A stretch of 64,000 nt of DNA, from the NCBI RefSeq assembly GCF_944388875.1, contig NZ_CALXKQ010000003.1, positions 1 through 64,000 of the forward strand. The letters are read 5' to 3'. The notes beneath the pieces were generated by a model. That model was not told the origin of the DNA, made no database searches, and saw nothing but the letters and a program-made list of their open reading frames with translations. Positions 9,025 through 18,288 of the stretch are shown here, one piece after another (position 1 is the first letter of the stretch; every line of letters begins with the position of its first letter). Position numbers and translations under genes: made by a program. The DNA comes from an uncultured Brachyspira sp. (lineage in GTDB: Bacteria; Spirochaetota; Brachyspiria; Brachyspirales; Brachyspiraceae).

Positions 9025-9786
9025 ATGAGCAGCTTAATTCAGAATAATTCAATAATAGCTTTTATTTTATTAGATGATAAAAATTTCAATAGCTTTTCAA
9101 ATCAATTAAAAGAAGATTGGAGCATAGATATAACAATAGTTTCTCATAAAAATAAAGATACATTTACTATTGATAATATAGATTTTGAATATGAACTAGC
9201 TCCTTTTAAAGTGCCTGATAAAGAAGCTGAAATATTAATCAACTATAATGATATAGATACTCAGACAAGAGAAAAAATATTGAATCATAAATCGTTTTTA
9301 TCTATTAAAGCTAATTCTTCTAATGCCAATTTTAAAGATATAGCTTTAACATTTAGTAAAGTATGCTATTCCATAATAAAAACAAATAATGTATCAGCCG
9401 TTTTAATAGGGGATATTAATCTTATTATTTCTAAAGATACTTATATATCAGAAATAAATGAATGCATAAAAAATGAAAAATACTTCCCTACACGCTTATG
9501 GGTTAGAGTTGATATTTTCTCAGATAATAACGGCAATCATGCATTTACTGAAGGACTTAAAAATTTCGGTAAATATGAGATTATGGCTTATAAAACTGCA
9601 AGAGAAGCAGAAAGCATAATAAATCTATTAACTATATTATCAAGAAGCGTAATAGAAAACGATTTCAATATTAAAGACGGAAACACTATGCAGACTGATG
9701 ATGATTATATAGGAATGTTTAAATTCTTCGACAATAAATTCATAATGCTTGAAAAAAACTTAAAAGACATAAATAAAAATCAGTAA
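9025..9786 (+). CDS. DUF4261 domain protein
   Basis: 253 residues from ATG 9025, two bases after murF, so probably translated from the same message. The C-terminal part has the pattern I associate with DUF4261: PTRLWVRVDIF, then HAFTEGLKNFGKYEIMAYKT, then a helix of the form INLLTILSRSVIEN. The N-terminal half (1-130) is an alpha/beta region beginning AFILLDDKNFNSF. No catalytic motif, signal peptide or membrane segment is seen. The function of the family is unknown. Confidence 0.75.
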   Translation: MSSLIQNNSIIAFILLDDKNFNSFSNQLKEDWSIDITIVSHKNKDTFTIDNIDFEYELAPFKVPDKEAEILINYNDIDTQTREKILNHKSFLSIKANSSNANFKDIALTFSKVCYSIIKTNNVSAVLIGDINLIISKDTYISEINECIKNEKYFPTRLWVRVDIFSDNNGNHAFTEGLKNFGKYEIMAYKTAREAESIINLLTILSRSVIENDFNIKDGNTMQTDDDYIGMFKFFDNKFIMLEKNLKDINKNQ

Positions 9787-9797
9787 ATCTTTAAAAT

Positions 9798-9826
9798 TTG
9801 ACAATACAAATTTTTTAAGATATACT
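9798..9826 (+). promoter_or_regulatory. Sigma-70-type promoter for the 9856 lipoprotein gene
   Basis: TTGACA (9798-9803), a 17-nt spacer and TATACT (9821-9826). A GATGAGG ribosome site at 9841-9847 precedes ATG 9856. Confidence 0.7.
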
Positions 9827-9855
9827 TAAAAAATTATATAGATGAGGCAGGTATA

Positions 9856-11430
9856 ATGAAATTTGTATTAATTATAATAAGTTTAATGATTTTTATAAGC
9901 TGTAATAATAAAGAAACTAACAACAGCCAAATAAATACTAACATAACATCAAATAATAATAACACCCAAAATACAAATCAAATAGTCAGCTCTCAAACAA
10001 CTGAAGTAAGAAAGAAAAAAACAGAATTTAAAAATATATATCCTATCAAATCATATACAGAAGAAGAAATCGATGAGATATTATACAAAACCATTGACTC
10101 AGAATTAGCAGATTATGGAATATCCGATAATTCCAAAAAAGAAAGAAGAGAAGAAGAAAAACAAAGAATGCAGAATATTAAAGATTTACTTTTGGAAGGG
10201 ATAAACAGTAAAGATGAAAATGGAAACAGTATATTGACTCTAATGCAGAAACTTGATTATAGAAATTATGCTTATAATAATTTAGTGAAATGGCTTGTTG
10301 AACATGGCATTAGTTTAGATGATACTGAAATACTAAATTATGATTATACTGATAATACGATAGATTATTTATTAGAATCAGGAGTTAATTTTGATTACAA
10401 AACAATATATAATAAAATTGACTTAAACAATAATAATTATAATTTAATATCAAAATTAATTAAAAAGTTAGAATCTGCAGGTTATTATTTTTTTGATATA
10501 GATTATCAATTACAAAGCGACTTATTATTTCAGTCCATTTTAGCTGATAATTTGGATTTAGTAATATTATTTTTAAAACTTGGTTCTGATATTAATTCCA
10601 TAAACAGAATGAGTGATGGTTATGTGGGAACTCCTTTAATGTATAGTGTATATTATGAAAAGTACGATATTATGGATTATTTAAAAGAGAAAAATGCGGA
10701 TATTACTATTCACTGCTTTCAAGATACAGAAGAATTAGAAAGTATTCATACTTATGATGGCCATATATCTTTTGTATTGATGGAAAATTTTCCTGTTTTA
10801 AGTCCTACAAATTTAATTAATACTGTTATCACTGGAAATAATAATGAAGATTTGATGATAAGAATATTAAATAAAATATCTCAAACTTTTAAATTTGCAG
10901 ATACTAGCTATATTTATTCACCGGCATCACAAACTGAATTTACAAACAATAATGAAAAATATATTTTAATACAAACTCATATATTAAATGAAGAATATGT
11001 AGAAAATCTTATATCAATGGAAAAATATGTACATGATTTTGAAGTAAACGATAAATATTTTAATTATGTAACTGTATGGAAAAGAGATAAAAACGATGAA
11101 AATAAAGCACAGTTTATAACAGGCTTTTATCCAATGCAAAATGATGACTACTCACAAACTTATGATATTGCTTCATCAGGAAATTACGTTACAATAGAAG
11201 CAACAGATGACGGTACATATTATTATACATTCATAATAGAAAATAGTGATTTTTATTTAGATAAATTTTCTTTCTCTAAGTATAATATATCAGACAATAA
11301 CAAAAAAGAAGAAGAGCATTATTATAATTACAAAACAGATGCTGCTAAATTTAATCAAACCAGCAGAATAAAAGCTATTGATTTAGAAAGAGATTTCTTT
11401 AGTAAGTTAATAGAAGAATACAATAAATAA
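9856..11430 (+). CDS. Lipoprotein with weak ankyrin-like repeats
   Basis: 524 residues. A short signal peptide ends in a lipobox (IFISCNNKE, Cys about 16), so it should be lipid-anchored in the envelope. An Asn/Thr/Gln-rich tether (17-50) follows. Residues 85-290 hold ankyrin-like helices (DENGNSILTLMQ, VKWLVEHGISLDD, LDLVILFLKLGSDINSIN, GTPLMYSVYYEKYDIMDYL). The C-terminal 230 residues are probably mostly beta strands and match no family I know. It has its own promoter (9798-9826) and is monocistronic by spacing. The function is unknown; protein binding at the cell surface or periplasm is inference. Confidence 0.85.
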   Translation: MKFVLIIISLMIFISCNNKETNNSQINTNITSNNNNTQNTNQIVSSQTTEVRKKKTEFKNIYPIKSYTEEEIDEILYKTIDSELADYGISDNSKKERREEEKQRMQNIKDLLLEGINSKDENGNSILTLMQKLDYRNYAYNNLVKWLVEHGISLDDTEILNYDYTDNTIDYLLESGVNFDYKTIYNKIDLNNNNYNLISKLIKKLESAGYYFFDIDYQLQSDLLFQSILADNLDLVILFLKLGSDINSINRMSDGYVGTPLMYSVYYEKYDIMDYLKEKNADITIHCFQDTEELESIHTYDGHISFVLMENFPVLSPTNLINTVITGNNNEDLMIRILNKISQTFKFADTSYIYSPASQTEFTNNNEKYILIQTHILNEEYVENLISMEKYVHDFEVNDKYFNYVTVWKRDKNDENKAQFITGFYPMQNDDYSQTYDIASSGNYVTIEATDDGTYYYTFIIENSDFYLDKFSFSKYNISDNNKKEEEHYYNYKTDAAKFNQTSRIKAIDLERDFFSKLIEEYNK

Positions 11431-11476
11431 AAAAATAATAAAGAGCTTTAATTTTTACATTAATAATAGAGTATAC

Positions 11477-11664
11477 ATTATACTTGTTTCAAAACTAATT
11501 TCATTTATAATTGCAGCTGTAAGTAGGTGTTTGCAATTATAAATACTGCATATTTATATATTAAAACAACGAATTATACAACATATAAAACATTGCTTTT
11601 ATAATTGATAAATTACTAAAATTTCATATATAATCCCCTCAAGTACTATCAAAACAAGTATAAT
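11477..11664. repeat. MITE-like dispersed repeat, copy A
   Basis: 188 bp bounded by 13-bp inverted ends: ATTATACTTGTTT (11477-11489) and AAACAAGTATAAT (11652-11664). A second copy lies at 41920-42117, with long shared blocks such as ACATATAAAA, CATTGCTTTTATAATTGATA and AATTACTAAAATT. Inside, ATAATTGCA (11507-11515) and TGCAATTAT (11532-11540) form a perfect 9-bp stem around a loop containing GTAAGTAGGTGTT. It has no coding capacity. The rest of the gap 11431-11804 is AT-rich and holds the cheX promoter. Confidence 0.7.
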
Positions 11665-11740
11665 AAATAATTTTATAATTTATATCAAAATTTGACAATT
11701 TTAAATTTATTCTTATATTTAAAATATAAAATATTATACA

Positions 11741-11769
11741 TTGAAAATAAAAATTAACTATGTTATAAT
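11741..11769 (+). promoter_or_regulatory. Sigma-70-type promoter for cheX
   Basis: TTGAAA (11741-11746), a 17-nt spacer and TATAAT (11764-11769). AAAGAGG precedes ATG 11805. A second TTGACA at 11692-11697 with TATATT 16 nt downstream could be a further start. Confidence 0.7.
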
Positions 11770-11804
11770 ATATTTTAATATTAAAAATTAAAGAGGAATA
11801 TAAA

Positions 11805-12305
11805 ATGGCTACAACTCCAATAAAATTTATGGACGTTAGATTCATAAATCCGTTCATAGTGTCTTTAGTATCTATATTTAAGGAAATGGCTGGTCTTACA
11901 ATGGAAAAAGGTACTCTTGTAAAAGGTCAGGGACGTAAATTATTTTCTGGATATGGTGTTGCTATAGGAATTGTTGGAGATGTTAATGGACAGGTATTAT
12001 ATGAATTTCCTGAAAATTTCTCTCAGCTTTTAACCGAAACCCTAACAGAGAAAAAGAGAGGAGAATATGATTCTGAAGATGATTTTGAAGAAATGATGAG
12101 AAGTGTTATAAATGAGATGGGAAATACTATAAGCGGTCTTGCTATAACTAAATTAGCGGAAGAAGGAATAAGCTGCGATATTACTCCTCCTATACTTTAT
12201 TTCGGTAAAGAAATTCAAATTATACCGAAAAACTTACAGACTATAATCATACCATTCCAATCTTCACTTGGTTTTGTCAGTGTTAATATTGCTATGGATG
12301 CATAA
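11805..12305 (+). CDS. cheX: Chemotaxis phosphatase CheX
   Basis: 166 residues. It matches CheX: DVRFINPFIVSLVSIFKEMAG at the N-terminus and the phosphatase motif E104-M-G-N107 in the helix SVINEMGNTISGLA. CheX dimers dephosphorylate CheY-P and so control flagellar rotation bias; it is common in spirochaetes. It has its own strong promoter and no other chemotaxis gene nearby. The amidase gene follows after 7 bp and may be co-transcribed. Confidence 0.88.
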   Translation: MATTPIKFMDVRFINPFIVSLVSIFKEMAGLTMEKGTLVKGQGRKLFSGYGVAIGIVGDVNGQVLYEFPENFSQLLTETLTEKKRGEYDSEDDFEEMMRSVINEMGNTISGLAITKLAEEGISCDITPPILYFGKEIQIIPKNLQTIIIPFQSSLGFVSVNIAMDA

Positions 12306-12312
12306 TGTTTAA

Positions 12313-12999
12313 ATGCTGAAAAATACTATTATTTTATTGCCAATAATAATCTCATTATTATCATGCAGTTATACTGCAAAAGGCGGTATTCTGCAAACTA
12401 ATATTGTGAATACTAATCAATCAATAAATATAGATATTAATGATAAATATAAATTGACTCCTAACTCATTAAAATTAAATTTAATGTCAAAATATTCAAA
12501 AGAGCATTACGGAGAACCTCTTATATATTTGGATAATCCTCAAATAATAGTTGTTCATTCAACAGAAACACCGAATCTTGCTATAGCTGTAAATATATTT
12601 AAAAATGACATTCTAATAGGAAGACCCGATATAGAATCAGGAGGCGAAGTTAATGTAGGGACACACTTTTTAGTTGATTTTGACGGCACTATATATGCAA
12701 ACACTCCGCTTGATTATATAGCAAGACATACTGTTGGATTTAATTATACAGCCATTAGTATTGAAAACATAGGTTATGCTGATAAATTAACTGAAGATCA
12801 GCTTGAAGCAAATGTAAAATTAATAAAATATCTAAAAAGCAAATATAAAAGCATTAAATATATTATAGCACATTATGAATATAAAGATAAAAACTCTGAG
12901 CATTATTCTCTATATAAAGAATTGAATACTAAATATATAAATCCGATAAAAACAGACCCCGGAAAAAACTTCATGGAAGAATTGAGAAAAAGAATATAA
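12313..12999 (+). CDS. N-acetylmuramoyl-L-alanine amidase lipoprotein (Amidase_2/PGRP fold)
   Basis: 228 residues. The N-terminal lipoprotein signal ends LLSCSY (Cys 18). The amidase domain follows: VVHSTETPNLA with the first zinc His (82), a GTHFLVDFDGTIY strand, ARHTVGFNYTAISIENIG with the second His, and TDPGKNF supplying the third ligand. It should cleave the MurNAc-L-Ala bond of peptidoglycan from the periplasmic face. ATG 12313 has no clear ribosome site and sits 7 bp after cheX, so coupling is likely. Confidence 0.88.
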   Translation: MLKNTIILLPIIISLLSCSYTAKGGILQTNIVNTNQSINIDINDKYKLTPNSLKLNLMSKYSKEHYGEPLIYLDNPQIIVVHSTETPNLAIAVNIFKNDILIGRPDIESGGEVNVGTHFLVDFDGTIYANTPLDYIARHTVGFNYTAISIENIGYADKLTEDQLEANVKLIKYLKSKYKSIKYIIAHYEYKDKNSEHYSLYKELNTKYINPIKTDPGKNFMEELRKRI

Positions 13000-13018
13000 T
13001 ATAAGGTTTAATTAGATT

Positions 13019-14410
13019 ATGGAAATTATATTAGTTTATTTATTTGAAATATCAATTATTATCATTCTTATAATGTTATCGGCATTATTTTCAGGAAGCG
13101 AAACGGCATATACTTCTATAGATGATGTTACATTAATGCGTTTGGTTAGAGAGAAAAAAATAAAAGAAGAAGATACTAAATATTGGGGAAAATCTAGTTC
13201 AATGATTCCTACCCTTTTAGTAGGAAATAATATAGTTAATATCACAGCAAGCTCCATAATAACAGTATTTGCTATAAGGCTTGCCTCTGCACTGCCTCAT
13301 ATATCTGAAAGTGTAATGGTTACTATATCTACAGCAACTATAACTATATTAATTATAATATTTGGTGAAATACTTCCTAAAGTTCTTATGAGAGTAAATG
13401 CTGAAAAGATGATGCCTTATCTTCTATATTTTATGAAATTTTGTCATTTTCTTTTCAAGCCTATAACATTTTTAATGGATAAAATAACTACTTTCATAAT
13501 GAATTATTTTGTACCAAAAAAATTAAGAAATACTGAAAAGAGAAGTGCTTTATCAAGTATGGATGATATAACAACAATTATTCATTTGGGACATAAGGAA
13601 GGTATAATAAAAGAATCCACTCATGAACTTCTTACCGGAGTAATTGATTTTAGAAATAAAACCGTAGAAGAAATTATGACTCCGCGTGTTGATATGGTTT
13701 GCATAGAGGCAGAAACGGATGTAAATGAGATAATAAAATTAACAGTAGAAACTGGTCTTTCAAGATTTCCTGTATATGAAGAAACAGTAGACCATATAAT
13801 TGGAATATTTCATACTAGGGCATTATTTAAAGAATATGTTAAAGGCTCTGGAAAATTAAATAAAATAAAAAAGAAAGCCATTGATTATATAATGCTTCCG
13901 TATTTTGTTCCTGAAACTAGAACTATAAGCAGCTTATTTAATGACATGCAGAAAAAAAAGCTTCAAATGGTTATTACTATTGACGAATACGGCGGAACAG
14001 CTGGGCTTGTTACTATGGAAGATATAATAGAAGAAATAATGGGGGATATTGAGGATGAAAGCGATAAGAGAGAAGAAGAATTAATAAAAATAAAAGGCAA
14101 AAGAAGAATAATAAATGGAACTGCTTCTATAGAAGAAGTTAATAAAACTCTTAAATTAGAATTGGAGCATGAGGAATATCAAACTATAGCAGGATATGTT
14201 ATTGATATGCTTGATCATATACCTGAAACTAATGAGCGTTTTATATTGAAAGGATACAGAGGAAGAATAATGAAAGTAGAGGACAGAAGAATAATAGAAA
14301 TGGAATTTACTCCTCTAAAATATACTAGAACAAATGATGGCAATGATAATACAGAAATGCAGAATTTACATGATATAGAAAAAAATGATCTAGAAATTGC
14401 AAATGAATAA
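13019..14410 (+). CDS. CNNM/CBS-pair membrane protein of the HlyC/CorC hemolysin-like family
   Basis: 463 residues. An N-terminal CNNM (DUF21) domain has three to four membrane segments and the typical FSGSETAYTS and GNNIVNI motifs (1-190). Two CBS motifs follow (EEIMTPRVDMVCIEAETDV and DYIMLPYFVPETRT). DEYGGTAGLVTMEDIIEEI closes the CBS pair, and a C-terminal CorC/HlyC transporter-associated domain ends at about 430. Relatives are linked to Mg2+ or Co2+ transport. The hemolysin name is historical and no toxin role is implied. It sits between two envelope genes transcribed in the same direction. Confidence 0.92.
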   Translation: MEIILVYLFEISIIIILIMLSALFSGSETAYTSIDDVTLMRLVREKKIKEEDTKYWGKSSSMIPTLLVGNNIVNITASSIITVFAIRLASALPHISESVMVTISTATITILIIIFGEILPKVLMRVNAEKMMPYLLYFMKFCHFLFKPITFLMDKITTFIMNYFVPKKLRNTEKRSALSSMDDITTIIHLGHKEGIIKESTHELLTGVIDFRNKTVEEIMTPRVDMVCIEAETDVNEIIKLTVETGLSRFPVYEETVDHIIGIFHTRALFKEYVKGSGKLNKIKKKAIDYIMLPYFVPETRTISSLFNDMQKKKLQMVITIDEYGGTAGLVTMEDIIEEIMGDIEDESDKREEELIKIKGKRRIINGTASIEEVNKTLKLELEHEEYQTIAGYVIDMLDHIPETNERFILKGYRGRIMKVEDRRIIEMEFTPLKYTRTNDGNDNTEMQNLHDIEKNDLEIANE

Positions 14411-14437
14411 GATAATTAAATAAATTATAAAAAATAA

Positions 14438-15622
14438 ATGGATGAAGATATGATAAAAATTATGACAATTATTGCAGTATTAATAGCATTATTAACATCA
14501 TGCTCTGAAAAAAAAGAAACAGAAGAAAAAATACCAGAACCTCCTAAAAGCATTCAGCTGGTATTTACGGGCGATATAATGACTCATCCTACTATTGTAA
14601 ATGCATTTCAAAGCAATGATGTATTAATAGATTTAAAAGACTATTTTAAGGGAGATATAGTATTTGCCAATTTAGAGTTCGTGGTAAATACAAATAAGCC
14701 TCCTATGCCGTATCCTGAATTCAACGGATCATTAGAATATTTAAAGTATTTCTTCAAATATTTTAATGCTTTCTCAATAGCAAATAATCATGCCTATGAT
14801 CAAGGAGCACAGGCTGAAGCAGAAACAGTAGCAGAACTTCACAGGAATAATAAATTAACTTTGGGAGGCTCTACCAATTCTTCAAGCATAGCACCAATTA
14901 TAACTAATATTAATAATATACCTCTTTTTATATCAGCATATACAATGCTTGATAACGGACTTAGCCATAAAACTAATAAAAATGATTATTTCTACTTTAT
15001 GAATTTCTTTCCGAAACAGGAAGATTTGATAGAAAAAGTAAAATCTGATTTAACACTTGCTACAAACAATGAAATAAAAATTATATCGCTTCATTTCGGT
15101 TTAGAGTATACAACAGCACCCGAAAAAGCAACAATAGAAACGGCAAGAGCATTAATAGAAAATGGAGTTGACATAATAATAGGACATCATCCTCATGTTC
15201 CAAGACCTGCTGAAGTTTATGAGGGAACTAATCATAGCGGAATAATAATATATTCTCTTGGAAATTTCATTGCAAATCACAAAGGAAGATATCCCTATCT
15301 CGATATAGGAACAGTTGTTACATTAAATATTAATGAAAATAAGGAAATAAGTTTCTCTTATGTTCCTACATACTATGCTTTTTTTAAAAAGAACGGATTT
15401 GAAGTTATAATGAAGCCTATAAAAGAAGACCCTAATATTAATATGCCTGTTCTATCAAGCAATTATGTTTATAGTGCTTATGATACTAATGCTATAAAAA
15501 AAGGTTATGAACTTATACATGATTTTTACTCGCCTCTGACTAATGAAAAAGTAAGAACAATGTTTTCTGAAAATATAAGCAGTAATAATATGGTTTCCAA
15601 TAATAGTTTAGCTCATAATTAA
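14438..15622 (+). CDS. CapA-family metallophosphatase-like lipoprotein
   Basis: About 390 residues. The start is ATG 14438 or ATG 14450 (MIKIMTIIAV); the latter gives a tidier lipoprotein signal ending LLTSCSEKK. The body matches the PGA_cap/CapA fold: FTGDIMTHPTI, FANLEFVVN, SIANNHAYDQG, IIGHHPHVPRP and IIIYSLGNFI, which carry the metal ligands Asp, Asn and His. The family is named after poly-gamma-glutamate capsule synthesis, but most members in other bacteria have no known substrate. No other capsule genes are near. Confidence 0.85.
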   Translation: MDEDMIKIMTIIAVLIALLTSCSEKKETEEKIPEPPKSIQLVFTGDIMTHPTIVNAFQSNDVLIDLKDYFKGDIVFANLEFVVNTNKPPMPYPEFNGSLEYLKYFFKYFNAFSIANNHAYDQGAQAEAETVAELHRNNKLTLGGSTNSSSIAPIITNINNIPLFISAYTMLDNGLSHKTNKNDYFYFMNFFPKQEDLIEKVKSDLTLATNNEIKIISLHFGLEYTTAPEKATIETARALIENGVDIIIGHHPHVPRPAEVYEGTNHSGIIIYSLGNFIANHKGRYPYLDIGTVVTLNINENKEISFSYVPTYYAFFKKNGFEVIMKPIKEDPNINMPVLSSNYVYSAYDTNAIKKGYELIHDFYSPLTNEKVRTMFSENISSNNMVSNNSLAHN

Positions 15623-15647
15623 ATTTTTAATAAAACTATAAAAATCA

Positions 15648-15676
15648 TTGACAAAGATTTCAATATATACTATATT
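15648..15676 (+). promoter_or_regulatory. Strong sigma-70-type promoter, leaderless context
   Basis: TTGACA (15648-15653), a 17-nt spacer and TATATT (15671-15676). The start codon at 15688 is only 11 nt past the -10 box, so the predicted transcript begins about 5 nt before ATG. No purine-rich ribosome site is present. Confidence 0.7.
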
Positions 15677-15687
15677 ATTGTACTAAT

Positions 15688-18228
15688 ATGAGTAATAATT
15701 ATGCAAAAGAAATAGACAATGTATTTTCCATAGATGCAATTAATTATATGAGAAAAGCAATAGTAGATGCTTATGGAAATGAAGTATATTTTGGAATAAA
15801 TTTTAATGCTTATGGTATACTAGATTATATAGAGGTAATGGCCAGAGGCAATAAAGATTCAGTACCTGCTATAATATCATTGTCATTGGAATTCGATGCT
15901 GTTATTCATAATCATCCTTCAGGACAGCTTACTCCATCAAGAGCAGATTTAGCAATAGCAAGCGAATTAGGAAATAATGCTGGTGTAGGATTTTATATAG
16001 TAAATAATGATGTTGATGAATATTATGAAGTAGTTAAGCCTATAAAATCAGAAAGTATTAAAACAATAGATGCTCCTGATGCTTTATATATGTTTACAGA
16101 AAATGGTACTCTAAGTCAGGTTTTAAAAAAATATGAATACAGACAGGAACAAACGGAACTTGTTGAAGCTACTATAGAGGCTTTTAACAATAATAAGCAT
16201 TTAATATCTGAAGCTGGTACTGGTATAGGAAAATCATTTGCATATTTAGTTCCTGCCCTATTATGGCTTAAAGAAAATAAAACCAGAATAGTAATATCCA
16301 CTAATACAATTAATTTACAAGAACAGATTATTTCAAAGGATATACCTTCTATTATAGGGGCAATAGCACCGAGTGTAAAATATGCTTTGGTTAAAGGAAG
16401 AAATAATTATGTATGTATCAAAAAAGTAAAAGAAGCATTAAATGACGTTAATATGCTTGATATTGGAGAACAGCTTAATTTCTTTGAAGATATTGATAAT
16501 TGGCTTAATATAACAAAAGACGGTTCTATAACAGATTTGGGGTATAAACCTAAAGCTGAATTATGGGAAATGGTTTGCTGTGATACAGACACTTGCACTC
16601 ATAGAAAATGCGAATATTTAGAGGACTGCTATTTTTATAGGATGCGTAAACAGTTAAATGCCGCTCAGTTATTAATAGTTAATCATCATATACTTTGTGC
16701 TGATTTATCTTTGTATGCTGAAACAGCAGGAAGATACAGCCTTCTTCCAAGATACACAAAAGTTTTAATTGATGAGGCTCATAATTTTGAAAACTCAGCA
16801 TCCAGCTATTTTGGAGATGAGGGAAGCAAAAACGGTATATTAAAAGCACTTTTTTATATTTCAAGAATTAAAAAAAATGAAAAACTTGGAATTATAAAAA
16901 GTATTAATAATATGCTTAATGAAAAAAAATCATCAATAGAAAAACATGAATATGATGAAATAATAAATCTAATAAATCAGGCACATGATTCAACATCCAG
17001 AGTTAGAAATGTTGTTGATGAAAAATCAAAAGAGTTTATAAATTACTGTCATAAAAACATACAAACTAAAGAAGGCTTAGGCTATAAATTTAGAATAAGT
17101 CCTGAACTAGTTATGACAAATCATTGGCAAAATGAGGGATTAAAACCGCTTAGAGAAATAGTGCTTTCAATGACTTCTCTTGTTAATATATGCGATAAAT
17201 TATATAAAAAATTCTTTGACATTGCTATAGATAAGAATTTCGATTATGAAGAAATAGCTCAAATGTCGAATGCATATTTAGAAAGATTAAAAAGGCAATT
17301 AGTATCTTTAAATTCAACTATAGATTATAAAAAAGATGAATATATTAGATGGATAGAAACTAAGCTCACAAAAAAAGGAAATCTTATACTTAATTGGCAT
17401 CTGACACCAGTAACAGTTGCAAAAAATTTAAATGACTTTTTATATTCAAGATTCGATACTGTTGCAATGTATTCAGCTACTCTAACCGTTTCAAAAAGCT
17501 TTAACTTCTTCTCAAACAGATTGGGATTCGACTATATAGAAAAGAATAAAAAGATAGAAATATATTTGGAATCGCCATTCAATTATGAAGATAATGCAAG
17601 ACTGTATATAGCAACCGATATGCCTGATGCTGCCTCAGATACATTTAATGATTTTACATCAAAAGTATTATTGAATGTATGCGATATAACAGGAGGAAGA
17701 GCCTTCATATTATTTACTTCTTTTTCATCTCTTATGAGTGTTTATGAAAGCACATCAGAAAAACTGAAAAAGAAAAATATAAATGCTCTAGCACAAACTG
17801 CCTCCGTTCATAGGCATACTTTACTTGATATGTTTAAATCATCATCAAATAATGTGCTTTACGGAGTTGATTCATTTTGGGAAGGTGTTGATGTTGCTGG
17901 AAAAAATTTAGAAGTGGTTATAATACCAAAACTTCCATTCGCCGTGCCTACAGATCCAATAAGCGAAGGAAGATACAGATACATTGAAGAAAATGGAGGA
18001 AATGCATTTTTAGATTATGCCCTTCCTTTTGCTGTTATAAAATTCAAACAAGGATTCGGACGCCTTATAAGAAGTAAAGATGACAGAGGGGTTGTATTTG
18101 TTTTAGATAAAAGATTATATACTAAAACTTACGGAACTCAATTTATACAATCTCTTCCAAATGCTAAAATTCTAAGAGGAAGCATGAGAGAAATTTTTAA
18201 TGACATGAATAATTTTTTTGATTATTAA
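15688..18228 (+). CDS. DinG/XPD-type helicase with N-terminal JAMM (RadC/JAB-like) domain
   Basis: 846 residues. Residues 1-120 form a JAMM domain: Glu32 (NEVYFG), then HNHPSGQLTPSRAD with His74, His76, Ser84-region and Asp87, the RadC-type metal site. From about 145 comes a superfamily 2 helicase of the DinG/XPD group. It has Walker A SEAGTGIGKS (Lys182) and a four-Cys cluster (CCDTDTCTHRKC, then EDCYFY) of the iron-sulphur kind. DEAH box LIDEAHNFENSAS and C-terminal motifs SFWEGVDVAGK and QGFGRLIRS follow. It should unwind 5'-3', for example R-loops or forks. The JAMM part could be a peptidase or a binding module. Its message looks leaderless, and a terminator follows. Confidence 0.9.
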   Translation: MSNNYAKEIDNVFSIDAINYMRKAIVDAYGNEVYFGINFNAYGILDYIEVMARGNKDSVPAIISLSLEFDAVIHNHPSGQLTPSRADLAIASELGNNAGVGFYIVNNDVDEYYEVVKPIKSESIKTIDAPDALYMFTENGTLSQVLKKYEYRQEQTELVEATIEAFNNNKHLISEAGTGIGKSFAYLVPALLWLKENKTRIVISTNTINLQEQIISKDIPSIIGAIAPSVKYALVKGRNNYVCIKKVKEALNDVNMLDIGEQLNFFEDIDNWLNITKDGSITDLGYKPKAELWEMVCCDTDTCTHRKCEYLEDCYFYRMRKQLNAAQLLIVNHHILCADLSLYAETAGRYSLLPRYTKVLIDEAHNFENSASSYFGDEGSKNGILKALFYISRIKKNEKLGIIKSINNMLNEKKSSIEKHEYDEIINLINQAHDSTSRVRNVVDEKSKEFINYCHKNIQTKEGLGYKFRISPELVMTNHWQNEGLKPLREIVLSMTSLVNICDKLYKKFFDIAIDKNFDYEEIAQMSNAYLERLKRQLVSLNSTIDYKKDEYIRWIETKLTKKGNLILNWHLTPVTVAKNLNDFLYSRFDTVAMYSATLTVSKSFNFFSNRLGFDYIEKNKKIEIYLESPFNYEDNARLYIATDMPDAASDTFNDFTSKVLLNVCDITGGRAFILFTSFSSLMSVYESTSEKLKKKNINALAQTASVHRHTLLDMFKSSSNNVLYGVDSFWEGVDVAGKNLEVVIIPKLPFAVPTDPISEGRYRYIEENGGNAFLDYALPFAVIKFKQGFGRLIRSKDDRGVVFVLDKRLYTKTYGTQFIQSLPNAKILRGSMREIFNDMNNFFDY

Positions 18229-18229
18229 A

Positions 18230-18263
18230 AAAGAAACAGCAATTAAAAAATCACTGTTTCTTT
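18230..18263. terminator. Bidirectional terminator between helicase and propeller genes
   Basis: The arms AAAGAAACAG (18230-18239) and CTGTTTCTTT (18254-18263) are perfect inverted repeats with a 14-nt loop. The gene pair is convergent, and the stem has A-rich and T-rich flanks. Confidence 0.65.
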
Positions 18264-18288
18264 AATAGTCTAATTATATTATTATATT

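Noticed and set aside
13019-14410. Hemolysin toxin
   Set aside because: The CNNM + CBS pair + CorC layout is that of a transport-related membrane protein; the hemolysin label in this family is historical.
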